Shown here piece after piece: positions 1 through 8,385 of a stretch of DNA of 64,000 nt. Source of the stretch: Gammaproteobacteria bacterium UBA5109 (lineage in GTDB: Bacteria; Pseudomonadota; Gammaproteobacteria; Pseudomonadales; Pseudohongiellaceae); NCBI GenBank assembly GCA_002414385.1, contig DHZH01000006.1:411823-475822 (forward strand). The letters run 5' to 3'. How positions within the stretch are numbered: position 1 is the first letter of the stretch; every line of letters starts with the position of its first letter. Under the pieces are notes generated by a model. It was not told the DNA's origin. It searched no databases and was given only the letters and a program-made list of their open reading frames with translations. A program made the translations under genes and the position numbers.

Positions 1-414
1 CGACCGACAACAATCAATATCAATACAGCACCGCAGCAGATTCTTCAGGCAATGGGTGGTACATTGCCTCAGGCATTTAGTGATTACGTGCTTTCAGAAC
101 GGCCTTTCTACAGCCTAGAGTCTTTTCATGAGGGGTTGGCGGCAGCAATGGATATGGAAATTCAGGAAGTGGAAACAATGTGGCCGGACAATCTGGTTGG
201 TATAAACAGTGATTATTTCAGCTTACAGTTACAGGTCAGTCTGGGAGAATCCCAGTTACAGATCGAAAGCATTCTGGGACGCTTTGACCGAAATGAACCG
301 GCAGTTATATCGCGGACAGTGACAGTGGTTCCTGCCATGGCAGGGCGTCTGGACGGGAGTGAGAATTTAAATCGTGCTCAGACGGGTATCTGTGAGCACC
401 TGGAGTCCAGTTAA
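1..414 (+). CDS. gspK: Type II secretion system minor pseudopilin GspK, C-terminal fragment
   Basis: The reading frame is open from base 1, so the gene starts before the window. The first residues read INTAPQQILQAM, which resembles the conserved stretch of GspK in which an N-T-A segment precedes a helix. GspK is the large minor pseudopilin at the tip of the type II secretion pseudopilus, in the periplasm and inner membrane. Its TAA stop overlaps the ATG of gspL, as expected for tight translational coupling. Only the last 137 residues are present. The family call rests on this short motif and on the following gspL, gspM, gspC and gspD genes. Confidence 0.85.
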   Translation, partial: RPTTININTAPQQILQAMGGTLPQAFSDYVLSERPFYSLESFHEGLAAAMDMEIQEVETMWPDNLVGINSDYFSLQLQVSLGESQLQIESILGRFDRNEPAVISRTVTVVPAMAGRLDGSENLNRAQTGICEHLESS

Positions 415-1493
415 TGCAATTGCATTTTAATGAACTAGCACAGAGTCAGAAACGGCTGGATGCAGATCAGGCACATCTGATCTGGGTGCCTTCCTCTGCC
501 ATCGTTGTCCATGAAGTGCAGGCGCCGAAAGCACCGAAAAGAAAATGGCCGGAGCTCCTGCCATGGATGCTGGAAGAAAAGTTATTACAGGCGCCACAGG
601 ATTCACATTTTATTATCGCCTCGAAACAGGGTGAGCAACTGACAGTTCTGGTTACGGCAAAAAGCCAGATACGCGAATGGCAGCAAAGCATTAGCTCGGC
701 AGGGGCCAGTAACTACTCTTTACTGCCGGATTTCCTGGCACTTCCCTGGCATTCTGGACTGATCAGTATCGCCAGGCAGGAAGAGCAGATACTGGTGCGT
801 TACGGAGAACTACAGGGTTTTGCAGCGCCGGCAGAGCTGGCCTGGCTGATGTTGCGTAAACTGGATGCAGATAGTGTATCTCCCCGGGGTCTTGCCGTCT
901 GTCTCCCGGAAACAGATTTGCTAGTGGACCTGCAGGCCAGGGTTGAAGTCAGGCATGGCGAACCGGACTGGCAACAGGCTGCTGTGCTTCCCTCGGCAAA
1001 TTTATTGCAGGGCGAGTTCAGTCTGCAACAGTCAGCTGGCATGGCCAGAGCCTGGCTGGCAACGGCAGCATTACTTGTTCTGAGTATTGGACTGGGTTTC
1101 CTGAGTCTGCATCTGGAAAACCGCCAGCTGGCTGCAGAAGTGGAGCAACTGGCTGATAGCAACCGCAGCGAATTTTATCGTCAGTTTCCCGGGCTGAGCA
1201 TACAATCAGGCAATATCCGGCAGACACTTGAAAGTTTTATTTCAGACCGTTTTCGCCAACGGGCCAGTCTTGAACAGGTCGGCATGCGGGTACTGCAGGA
1301 TATCGACAGTGTGCTTTCTGCCTGTAACTGCAGCCTGCAGGGATTACAATGGACAGCTGAAGGCCTGGAATTGAGTCTGCCATTGTCTGCTGCAGAACGG
1401 GTAGAGGACTGGCAGTTTGCTGCCTATACCAAGCAGAGCATGGCCCAGGCTGAAGAAGGTCTGACAGTCATGTTACGACCGGAGTATGACTGA
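414..1493 (+). CDS. gspL: Type II secretion system inner-membrane protein GspL
   Basis: GspL links the cytoplasmic ATPase GspE to the inner-membrane platform and pairs with GspM. The 359-residue product has a long cytoplasmic N-terminal part, one transmembrane helix near residues 212-232 (AWLATAALLVLSIGLGF), and a periplasmic C-terminal ferredoxin-like part. This is the standard GspL layout and length. The start ATG overlaps the gspK stop and the stop TGA overlaps the gspM start, so K, L and M form one coupled operon. Sequence is divergent, as usual for GspL, and the call leans on architecture and position. Confidence 0.88.
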   Translation: MQLHFNELAQSQKRLDADQAHLIWVPSSAIVVHEVQAPKAPKRKWPELLPWMLEEKLLQAPQDSHFIIASKQGEQLTVLVTAKSQIREWQQSISSAGASNYSLLPDFLALPWHSGLISIARQEEQILVRYGELQGFAAPAELAWLMLRKLDADSVSPRGLAVCLPETDLLVDLQARVEVRHGEPDWQQAAVLPSANLLQGEFSLQQSAGMARAWLATAALLVLSIGLGFLSLHLENRQLAAEVEQLADSNRSEFYRQFPGLSIQSGNIRQTLESFISDRFRQRASLEQVGMRVLQDIDSVLSACNCSLQGLQWTAEGLELSLPLSAAERVEDWQFAAYTKQSMAQAEEGLTVMLRPEYD

Positions 1494-1969
1494 TGGCGGA
1501 TAAATTGACGCAATTCTGGTCCGCTCTGCAACAGCGTGAACGCCACACGATTCTTGCTGGGGCCTTGCTGATTTTGCTGGCGGCACTTTACCTGATTTTC
1601 GACAGCATCTGGGTGACCCGCACTGCATTAATCGATGAGCGTGCTGACTTGCTGGCCGAGCAAGCCTGGATGCAGGATCAGGCCGAATTGGCAGTGCAGC
1701 TGCAGAATAATTGCCGGGACCTGCGGATTATGTCGCTGGCCGCCCGGGAACGCCTGAATCTGCTGGTTAATCGCAACGGACTTGCCATGCAAAACCTGAG
1801 GGTTGATGATGACGCCTATTCTTTTGAGCTGCGAACTGAAGACGGCAATAACATTCTGCAATTCATTCATCATAGTGCCTGCCAGGGATTTTCACTGAGC
1901 GCCCTGACTATAAGCCGTGAAGCAGCGAATGCCTATCTGGGCCGGGTGGAGTTTCAACATGAAGGCTGA
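1493..1969 (+). CDS. gspM: Type II secretion system protein GspM
   Basis: GspM is a small bitopic inner-membrane protein that stabilises GspL in the secretion platform. The 158-residue product has a short cytoplasmic N-terminus, one transmembrane segment at about residues 20-40 (ILAGALLILLAALYLIFD) and a periplasmic remainder, matching GspM size and layout. It starts inside the gspL stop (ATGA overlap) and its end overlaps the gspC start. Similarity in this family is low, so synteny is the main support. Confidence 0.85.
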   Translation: MADKLTQFWSALQQRERHTILAGALLILLAALYLIFDSIWVTRTALIDERADLLAEQAWMQDQAELAVQLQNNCRDLRIMSLAARERLNLLVNRNGLAMQNLRVDDDAYSFELRTEDGNNILQFIHHSACQGFSLSALTISREAANAYLGRVEFQHEG

Positions 1970-2783
1970 AATTCTGCGCAAGCGATTAAATATATTCCTC
2001 ATACTGTGCTCCCTGGCACTGCTGCTTGTGATTATCTGGCAGCAGTTCTTTATGGTCGGCACTGCAATTCAGCCGGGTATTCAGCTGGTGCAACCAGCTC
2101 CGGCGGTTTCTGCCAATTTAAGCTGGCGCTGGTTTGGCGAGGCCGGACCTGGCGCCCAGGCACGACAACTTGAAGATGATGAACAGGAGCAACTGGCCGA
2201 GGCCAGCATTAATGCCGAACTGCTGGGTGTAGTCAGAACAGAGGACAGGGCAACCGCAACCATCAGTATTAACGGGCAAGCGGAAAAAGTATTCAGCATT
2301 GGTGATGAATTACAAAGCGGAATTGAATTAATCAGTGTCACGACCTCGCGCATTATCCTGAACGAGCGTGGCAGACGTGTTCAGATAACCATGCGCCGGC
2401 CTGATAACATGCTGGTCAGAGCAAGTAATGTTCAAGCAGGTAATGCCACTGCTGTGCAGTTGCAGAATAATTTTTCCCTGCCCAACATGTTCAATGCAGT
2501 ACCGGTACAACTGGAAAATAATACAACCGGATTTCAACTCGACAGTTTATCCGAGGAAATACGGACGCTGACAGAGATAGAAGAAGGTGATGTAATCGTT
2601 CAGGTCGGCAACAATTCAATCGATGACCTGATGGCCAATCCGGGACAATGGATGAATTTCAGTACTGAAACCACCCTGCCGGTGACGCTTATGCGCGACG
2701 GACAGGAAACCACGATTTATGTGAATGCCTTCAGCTTATCAGCAAGAATATTACCCAATATCAATATCGAGTCGATGCAATAA
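1959..2783 (+). CDS. gspC: Type II secretion system protein GspC with C-terminal PDZ domain
   Basis: GspC connects the inner-membrane platform to the secretin GspD. The chosen start is ATG 1959, which overlaps the gspM end and has a GGAG site just upstream; an earlier in-frame ATG at 1917 lies well inside gspM and would add 14 residues. The 274-residue product has one transmembrane helix (about residues 10-30), a homology region around residues 80-130 (AELLGVVRTEDRATATISI), and a C-terminal PDZ-like segment (EEGDVIVQVGNNSIDDL). It abuts gspD directly. Here gspC follows gspM, whereas in many operons gspC heads the cluster. Confidence 0.87.
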   Translation: MKAEILRKRLNIFLILCSLALLLVIIWQQFFMVGTAIQPGIQLVQPAPAVSANLSWRWFGEAGPGAQARQLEDDEQEQLAEASINAELLGVVRTEDRATATISINGQAEKVFSIGDELQSGIELISVTTSRIILNERGRRVQITMRRPDNMLVRASNVQAGNATAVQLQNNFSLPNMFNAVPVQLENNTTGFQLDSLSEEIRTLTEIEEGDVIVQVGNNSIDDLMANPGQWMNFSTETTLPVTLMRDGQETTIYVNAFSLSARILPNINIESMQ

Positions 2784-4706
2784 ATGAAACGAATCCTTGT
2801 AAAATCCCTTGTCTTAGCAAGCTGCCTGTCGTTTTCAGCGGCAGTCCTGTCACAGAATCAGGCCAGCATCAATTTTCGCGATGCCGACATCAATACCCTG
2901 GTGGAAAGTGTTGCAGAAATAACCGGCCGCTCATTCGTGATGGACCCGCGTGTACGGGGTAACGTGACCATCATTGCGCCCAACACCATTAATGCCGACA
3001 TGCTGTACCAGGCCTTTTTATCGGCTCTGCAGGTGCACGGGTTTCAGGCAGTGGAGGACGGAGCTGTCGTGCGCATCGTGCCATTTAACCAGGCCTTTGG
3101 CGTTCTGGGTGGCGGGGATAATGAAATTGAAACGCGACTGATCAAGGTCGATTATGTTGATGCCCAGAGTCTGGCCCCGGTGATCAGACAGGTAATCAGC
3201 ACCAATGCCAGGGTGCAGGCCTTTGCCGAAAGCAATTATCTGGTGGTCTCGGATATTCGCTCCAATGTGCAGGAAGTCATCGCGATGATTGAGGAAATGG
3301 ACCAGCCTTCGGAAGCTGAAATTGAAGTCATCACGCTGGAATACATTTCTGCCGGTGAAGCGGTGCATATTGTTTCTGAACTGCAGCAGATCCAGGAACA
3401 GGGTCTGCAGATTGTTGAAGATACCCTCAATAACCGGGTCATTATTTCCGGTCCTGCGCCTTTGCGAAATTCATTCCGGAATATGTTGCGTACGCTGGAC
3501 GTGCCAACCGAGCGGGAGTCAGGTGTTGATGTTATTCACCTGAATTATGCCAAGGCAGTTAATCTGAAACCGATTCTAGATAGCATGATGCAGTCCAGTA
3601 CATTTCTGTTGTCAGCCGGAGAAACCGACGAAGAAGGCAATGCGCAGTCTTCCTACCGGGTTGAAGTGGATGAATCCAACAACTCGCTGATCATCGCTGC
3701 TTCGCCGAGTGTGGTGAGGGAATTGCGGCGCATTATTGATCAGCTGGATATTCTCAAACCACAGGTGTTGATAGAAGCAGTCATCGCAGAAGTTTCCCGG
3801 GATCAGGCGGAACGTCTGAGTGCCCAGGTCATTTATGCCGATCAACAGGCTGGCGGATACCTGACCCGTTTTGATAATTTGCTGGCCACCATTATTGGTG
3901 TTGGCAGTGGCGATATAGATATTAATTCCGATGTTGCCAACGCGGCCATTGGTAATTTCCAGGGAGCTGCAATCGGAGGCGGTGATTTTGATGCTGCCGA
4001 GGGCAGAGGATTTGGACTGCTTATACAGGCACTGGAAACTGATACCAGTACCCGCGTGCTTTCCACCCCTTCCATTGTCACTCTGGATAATGAGGAAGGG
4101 TATATCTCGGTGGGCACCGAAGTGCCGTTTCTGACCGGCAGTTTCACCTCCACCAACAACAGTGCCACCAACCCTTTTCAGACCATTGAACGTAATACAG
4201 TAGGTATCGAACTTACGGTAACGCCCCAGGTCAGTGATAACAACCTGGTGCGTTTAACGATAGAGCAAAGCTCTTCCAGCCTGCTGGCCAGCCCGGCAGA
4301 TCTTGGTACTGCCGATGTCGTAACCGCGGAGCGTCAGATTACTACCAACGTAATGGTCGAAGACCGGCAGTTTCTGATTCTGGGAGGCCTGCGTGACGAT
4401 CAGTACGATAATTCCGAATCCAGAGTCCCGATTCTGGGCAGTATGCCTTTGCTTGGGCCACTGTTTCGTTCCACCAATAACGGAGATGACCAGGGAGTAT
4501 TAATGGTTTTTATTCGCCCGACTATTATCAGGGACAGTGCCAGTGCCACCGAGATTTCCAATAGCCGTTTTGATTACCTGATTCGTCGTGATCTGAGTGT
4601 TGATGAAGAGGAAAGCACGCAATTCAGTGAAAGTATTGAAGAGATAAGAATGGATAGTCAAACTGGTCAGGAAGAGCAGGAAGACCAGGAAAACCAGAAC
4701 GATTAG
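2784..4706 (+). CDS. gspD: Type II secretion system secretin GspD
   Basis: GspD forms the outer-membrane channel of the type II secretion system. The 640-residue product begins with a signal peptide (basic MKRILVK, hydrophobic core, cleavage near LSQ-NQA), followed by the N0 domain (INFRDADINTLVESVAEITG), N1-N3 repeats, and the secretin domain with the VGTEVPFLTG and QFLILGGLRDD motifs. The acidic glutamine-rich tail ends in EEQEDQENQND. Length fits the family. It starts one base after the gspC stop and is the last gene of the operon, followed by a hairpin terminator. Confidence 0.95.
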   Translation: MKRILVKSLVLASCLSFSAAVLSQNQASINFRDADINTLVESVAEITGRSFVMDPRVRGNVTIIAPNTINADMLYQAFLSALQVHGFQAVEDGAVVRIVPFNQAFGVLGGGDNEIETRLIKVDYVDAQSLAPVIRQVISTNARVQAFAESNYLVVSDIRSNVQEVIAMIEEMDQPSEAEIEVITLEYISAGEAVHIVSELQQIQEQGLQIVEDTLNNRVIISGPAPLRNSFRNMLRTLDVPTERESGVDVIHLNYAKAVNLKPILDSMMQSSTFLLSAGETDEEGNAQSSYRVEVDESNNSLIIAASPSVVRELRRIIDQLDILKPQVLIEAVIAEVSRDQAERLSAQVIYADQQAGGYLTRFDNLLATIIGVGSGDIDINSDVANAAIGNFQGAAIGGGDFDAAEGRGFGLLIQALETDTSTRVLSTPSIVTLDNEEGYISVGTEVPFLTGSFTSTNNSATNPFQTIERNTVGIELTVTPQVSDNNLVRLTIEQSSSSLLASPADLGTADVVTAERQITTNVMVEDRQFLILGGLRDDQYDNSESRVPILGSMPLLGPLFRSTNNGDDQGVLMVFIRPTIIRDSASATEISNSRFDYLIRRDLSVDEEESTQFSESIEEIRMDSQTGQEEQEDQENQND

Positions 4707-4730
4707 TTTCAGGCAGTTTTTTTCGGGCAT

Positions 4731-4766
4731 AAAAAAACGCCACTCAATGAGTGGCGTTTTTATTTT
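4731..4766. terminator. Bidirectional Rho-independent terminator between gspD and amt
   Basis: An 8-bp stem, CGCCACTC/GAGTGGCG, with a three-base loop is preceded by a run of A and followed by a run of T. It can end both the rightward gsp transcript and the leftward glnK-amt transcript. Confidence 0.9.
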
Positions 4767-4782
4767 ACAGCGTAAAGAGTGT

Positions 4783-6054
4783 TTAGCTCTGGCTACCGTA
4801 GTTAACAAACTCCGGATAAGCTTCAACACCACATTCTGACTGATCGACACCTTCGTCTTCCTCTTCAGCGGAGACTCGGATACCCATGATCATTTTCAGA
4901 ATCACCCAGACAATCAGGCTGGTCACGAAGACCCAGACAAAGATGGTCAGCAGGCCAACTATCTGGCCGCTGACGCTTGCGCCACCGGTGAAACTGACAG
5001 CCATGACACCGAAGATACCGACCGTACCGTGCACAGAAATGGCACCGACAGGGTCGTCGATTTTCACTTTATCCATGAATACGATGCTGAGTACGACCAG
5101 CAAACCGCCGATGAAACCGACGATGGTAGATAGCAGCGGGCTTGGCGAAGCGGGGTCAGCTGTAATAGCAACCAGACCGGCCAGCGCACCGTTAAGTACC
5201 ATGGTCAGGTCGGCTTTGCCGAACATGATGCGCGAAAGCAGCAGCGCACCAATCAGGCCACCAGCCGCGGCAGCGTTAGTATTAAGGAACACGTTGGCAA
5301 CTTCGTTAGCCACGTCAATGCCACCCAGTTTCAGGGTAGAACCGCCATTGAAACCGAACCAGCCCATCCACAGGATGAAAGTTCCCAAAGTTGCCAGCGG
5401 CATGTTGGCACCCGGTATCGGATGAACAGAACCATCGGCTTTGTATTTACCTTTACGTGGGCCAAGCAGCATTACACCAGCCAGGGCTGCAGCAGCACCT
5501 GCCATGTGTACGATGCCAGAACCGGCATAGTCACTGTAGTTCAGAGAGTAGAGACCGAAAACAGAGTCACCATTCCAGGTCCAGCTGCCTTCCATTGGGT
5601 AGATCAAGCCAGTCATGACAACTGCAAAAGCCAGGAAGGCCCACAGTTTCATGCGCTCAGCAACGGCACCGGAAACGATAGACATTGCAGTGGCGACGAA
5701 TACTACCTGGAAGAAAAAGTCGGATGCGCCAGAATATTCTCCCATATCGGCGAAGCCGGCTTCATTGGAAGCAGCCAGAATTGCAGCGCTGTCTACAGCG
5801 CCGGCGGTGCCTGCTAGGAAGATGCCGCCATCATACATAATCTGATAACCGCAGATCATGTACATGGTACAGGCAATGGCAAACAGTGCGACGTTCTTGG
5901 TTAGGATTTCGGTGGTGTTTTTGGAGCGCACCAGGCCTGCTTCCAGCATTGCAAAGCCGGCGGCCATCCACATCACCAGGGCTCCAGTAACCAGGAAATA
6001 AAACGTATCCATGGCATACTGAAGTTCGAAGATATAATTAAGATTACTTTCCAT
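4783..6054 (-). CDS. amt: Ammonium transporter (Amt/AmtB family), P-II-linked copy
   Basis: Amt proteins are trimeric inner-membrane channels for ammonium. The 423-residue product has about eleven hydrophobic segments, the GFAMLEAGLVRSKN motif near the N-terminus, and the two pore histidines in IVHMAGA and ISVHGTVG. No cleaved signal peptide is evident. The start ATG has a strong GGAGG site upstream. It lies 44 bases downstream of glnK on the same strand, an arrangement in which the P-II protein gates the channel. The ordering is glnK then amt, and the pair is read from a sigma-54-type promoter at 6543-6559. Confidence 0.95.
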   Translation of the reverse strand: MESNLNYIFELQYAMDTFYFLVTGALVMWMAAGFAMLEAGLVRSKNTTEILTKNVALFAIACTMYMICGYQIMYDGGIFLAGTAGAVDSAAILAASNEAGFADMGEYSGASDFFFQVVFVATAMSIVSGAVAERMKLWAFLAFAVVMTGLIYPMEGSWTWNGDSVFGLYSLNYSDYAGSGIVHMAGAAAALAGVMLLGPRKGKYKADGSVHPIPGANMPLATLGTFILWMGWFGFNGGSTLKLGGIDVANEVANVFLNTNAAAAGGLIGALLLSRIMFGKADLTMVLNGALAGLVAITADPASPSPLLSTIVGFIGGLLVVLSIVFMDKVKIDDPVGAISVHGTVGIFGVMAVSFTGGASVSGQIVGLLTIFVWVFVTSLIVWVILKMIMGIRVSAEEEDEGVDQSECGVEAYPEFVNYGSQS

Positions 6055-6098
6055 ACTAAGCCCTCCTGAAAGCTTGGTATTACAGTTGGTTCAAATGC

Positions 6099-6437
6099 TT
6101 AAATGGCTTCGTCGCCGGATTCACCGGTGCGAATTCGAATGGCCTGGGCAATATCAGAAACAAAGATTTTTCCATCGCCAATTTTGCCGGTATTGGCAGC
6201 CTTGGAAATGGTTTCAATGGTTTGATCCAGCGTACTGTCAGTAACTGCTACCTCAATTTTCAATTTCGGCAGAAAGTCCACAACATACTCTGCACCACGA
6301 TATAGCTCGGTGTGCCCTTTTTGACGACCAAAGCCCTTTACTTCAGTGACTGTGATCCCCTGAACTCCTATTTCAGAGAGGGCTTCCCTGACGTCATCAA
6401 GCTTGAAAGGCTTGATAATCGCATTGATCATTTTCAT
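6099..6437 (-). CDS. glnK: Nitrogen regulatory protein P-II
   Basis: P-II proteins sense 2-oxoglutarate, ATP/ADP and glutamine status and control ammonium transport and NtrB/NtrC signalling. The 112-residue product has the standard P-II length, the T-loop with the uridylylation site Tyr51 (LYRGAEYVVDF) and the C-terminal signature (KIGDGKIFV). The ATG has an AGGAG site seven bases upstream. Its pairing with amt and the sigma-54 promoter favour GlnK over GlnB, although the two cannot be separated by sequence alone. Confidence 0.95.
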   Translation of the reverse strand: MKMINAIIKPFKLDDVREALSEIGVQGITVTEVKGFGRQKGHTELYRGAEYVVDFLPKLKIEVAVTDSTLDQTIETISKAANTGKIGDGKIFVSDIAQAIRIRTGESGDEAI

Positions 6438-6542
6438 TAGATTCTCCTACTCGTAGTTTTAGCAGCTGTGTCATCATCGATATCAAGGCTGCTGCGAAAC
6501 AAAGTTTTATTAAAAAGCTCCTGGAAGCTGCGCCTATGAAGC

Positions 6543-6559
6543 AGCAATCCCCATGCCAA
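6543..6559 (-). promoter_or_regulatory. Sigma-54 promoter of glnK-amt
   Basis: Read on the minus strand the site is TTGGCATGGGGATTGCT. It carries the invariant GG at -24 and GC at -12 with correct spacing and matches the RpoN consensus at nearly all positions. It would start transcription near base 6531, about 95 bases before glnK. An NtrC-type site lies about 75 bases upstream. Confidence 0.85.
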
Positions 6560-6631
6560 CATTAAAAATCTATTTAAATTCAGATGGATAGGATTATTTA
6601 TGCTAAGGAGAAAGGCAAAGCGGAACATATT

Positions 6632-6648
6632 TGCACGCTTTTGGTGCA
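6632..6648. promoter_or_regulatory. NtrC-type enhancer site between divergent nitrogen genes
   Basis: TGCAC and GTGCA arms are separated by seven bases (TGCACGCTTTTGGTGCA), the spacing of known NtrC sites. It sits between the two sigma-54 promoter candidates that face away from each other. A half-site resembling its right arm recurs at 6853-6870, closer to the second amt gene. Confidence 0.75.
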
Positions 6649-6778
6649 ATATTGATTAAGTCGCTGCCTGCTGCGGGAGATATTCAGTATTTATGAAGGC
6701 AGCTTGCTGGTAGTTGCCACTGAAGCCAATGCTCATCAGCACAGAGTTGGAGGAGTATTCAAGGCTTGTTTTTGCCTC

Positions 6779-6794
6779 TGGCAATACTTATGCT
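6779..6794 (+). promoter_or_regulatory. Candidate sigma-54 promoter of the second amt
   Basis: TGGCAATACTTATGCT has the GG/GC pair at -24/-12 spacing and matches RpoN sites at most conserved positions, with A in place of C after TGGCA. It is about 130 bases downstream of the NtrC-type site and leaves a leader of about 140 bases before the amt start at 6945. It is weaker than the glnK site. Confidence 0.55.
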
Positions 6795-6944
6795 CTATTT
6801 TGGTACGGGGCCATGTCCCGGCCCGTGGGATGTTAAAGAACATTAATAAAAATTACGCTCTTTTGGTGCATGGCAACCGCTATTCTGGTGACTGCAATTA
6901 AAAAGCGCTTCTGTCTAAATCAGGAAGTCATTAAGGGGATACAG

Positions 6945-8237
6945 ATGAGAAGGTTCATGAAAACGGGCTTATGGGCACTGGCTATTGGATTGCTGCCGGC
7001 TACCGGACTGGCTCAGGAACTGGATGGAGCAGATACCGCCTGGATTATGACCTCCACGGCTCTGGTATTGTTTATGACCATACCGGGCCTGTCCCTGTTT
7101 TACGGAGGACTGGTCAGGGTGCGCAATGTACTCTCGGTTCTCATGCAATGTTTTGCCATTACCTGTGTGGCTTCCATCGTCTGGCTGGTTTGTGGTTACA
7201 GCCTGGCCTTTGGCGAGGGCAACGCCTTTATTGGTGATCTGAGTAATGTCATGTTTGCCGGAATCCAGGAAGACACAGTATCCGGTTCAATTCCTGAATC
7301 GGTGTTTGCCCTGTTTCAGATGACTTTTGCCATTATTACCCCGGCGCTGATCTTTGGTGGTTTTGCCGAGCGGGTAAAATTCGGCGCAGTGATGCTGTTC
7401 AGTATCCTCTGGTTATTACTGGTTTATGTGCCAATTACTCACTGGGTCTGGGGCGGAGGCTGGCTAGGTTCCATGGGACTGCTGGATTTTGCCGGTGGTA
7501 CGGTTGTGCATATCACCGCCGGCGTGGCAGCCCTGGTCTGTGCCATGCAGATCGGCAGTCGTAGCGGTTTTAACAAAACACCAATGCCACCACATAACAT
7601 GACCATGACAGTTACCGGGGCCGGAATGCTCTGGGTTGGCTGGTTTGGATTCAATGGCGGCAGTGCCCTGGCCGCCAATGGTGACGCCGGCATGGCCATG
7701 CTGGTGACGCATATCTCGGCGGCAGCCGGTTCCATCTCCTGGATGATGATGGAAAAACTGAAATTCGGCAAACCCTCAGTTCTGGGTATTGTCACCGGGA
7801 TGGTTGCCGGTCTGGGGACGATTACACCGGCATCCGGATTTGTCGGTCCCGGTGGTGCTCTGGTAATTGGCCTGGTGGCGGGGGCGGTCTGCTTCCTGGC
7901 GACTCAGTACATCAAACGCGTGCTGGAAATTGATGATTCACTGGATGTATTTCCGGTGCATGGCGTCGGCGGTATGCTGGGAACTTTCTTTGCCGGAATA
8001 TTCGCTTCGGCCGGTCTTGGTGTTTTCAGCGGGCAGGGTTACAACGCCGGCATGACCATGGGATCCCAGATTGGGGTGCAGTTGATCGGGATTATCAGCA
8101 CGGTGGTTTATACCGCCATACTGACTTTCATTATTGTTAAAGTTGTCACTGCCTTGACCGGATTCCGGGTTACTGAAGAGGATGAAACCTCCGGCCTTGA
8201 TCTGGTGCTGCACGATGAGCGCGGTTACGACATCTAG
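6945..8237 (+). CDS. amt: Ammonium transporter with signal peptide (Amt family), second copy
   Basis: This is a second, distinct Amt of 430 residues. ATG 6945 is chosen because AAGGGG lies eight bases upstream and the protein then begins with a clear signal peptide (MRRFMKTGLWALAIGLLPATGLAQ); the frame is open upstream to 6870 without a good ribosome site. Motifs include the pore histidines in VVHITAG and FPVHGVGG. The start region LSLFYGGLVR differs from the EAGLVRSKN form in the first copy. It is divergent from glnK-amt and shares the control region. AmtB of E. coli also has a cleaved signal peptide, so this copy is the closer structural match. Confidence 0.93.
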   Translation: MRRFMKTGLWALAIGLLPATGLAQELDGADTAWIMTSTALVLFMTIPGLSLFYGGLVRVRNVLSVLMQCFAITCVASIVWLVCGYSLAFGEGNAFIGDLSNVMFAGIQEDTVSGSIPESVFALFQMTFAIITPALIFGGFAERVKFGAVMLFSILWLLLVYVPITHWVWGGGWLGSMGLLDFAGGTVVHITAGVAALVCAMQIGSRSGFNKTPMPPHNMTMTVTGAGMLWVGWFGFNGGSALAANGDAGMAMLVTHISAAAGSISWMMMEKLKFGKPSVLGIVTGMVAGLGTITPASGFVGPGGALVIGLVAGAVCFLATQYIKRVLEIDDSLDVFPVHGVGGMLGTFFAGIFASAGLGVFSGQGYNAGMTMGSQIGVQLIGIISTVVYTAILTFIIVKVVTALTGFRVTEEDETSGLDLVLHDERGYDI

Positions 8238-8264
8238 CTGACAGTTTCCCTGTATTTGGTGCCT

Positions 8265-8290
8265 GGTCGGTGAGCAATAGCTCACCGGCC
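8265..8290 (+). terminator. Hairpin after the second amt
   Basis: An 11-bp stem with one wobble (GGTCGGTGAGC/GCTCACCGGCC) and an AATA loop lies 28 bases after the amt stop. It lacks a clean T run (GCTTGCGTCTCTTTG follows), so it may protect the 3' end or need Rho. Confidence 0.5.
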
Positions 8291-8372
8291 GCTTGCGTCT
8301 CTTTGTGACCGAAGTTTATAGACTTCGGTTTATAAAAGTATAAAGAAGTTTCGGTCTGGAGAACTTTTTCTC

Positions 8373-8378
8373 TACAAT
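8373..8378 (+). promoter_or_regulatory. -10 element of birA, placed for a leaderless transcript
   Basis: TACAAT ends seven bases before the birA ATG at 8386, which would put the transcription start at or next to the start codon. The -35 region is poor (TTCGGT at 8350-8355). No Shine-Dalgarno sequence is seen before the ATG. Confidence 0.45.
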
Positions 8379-8385
8379 CCCCTGC

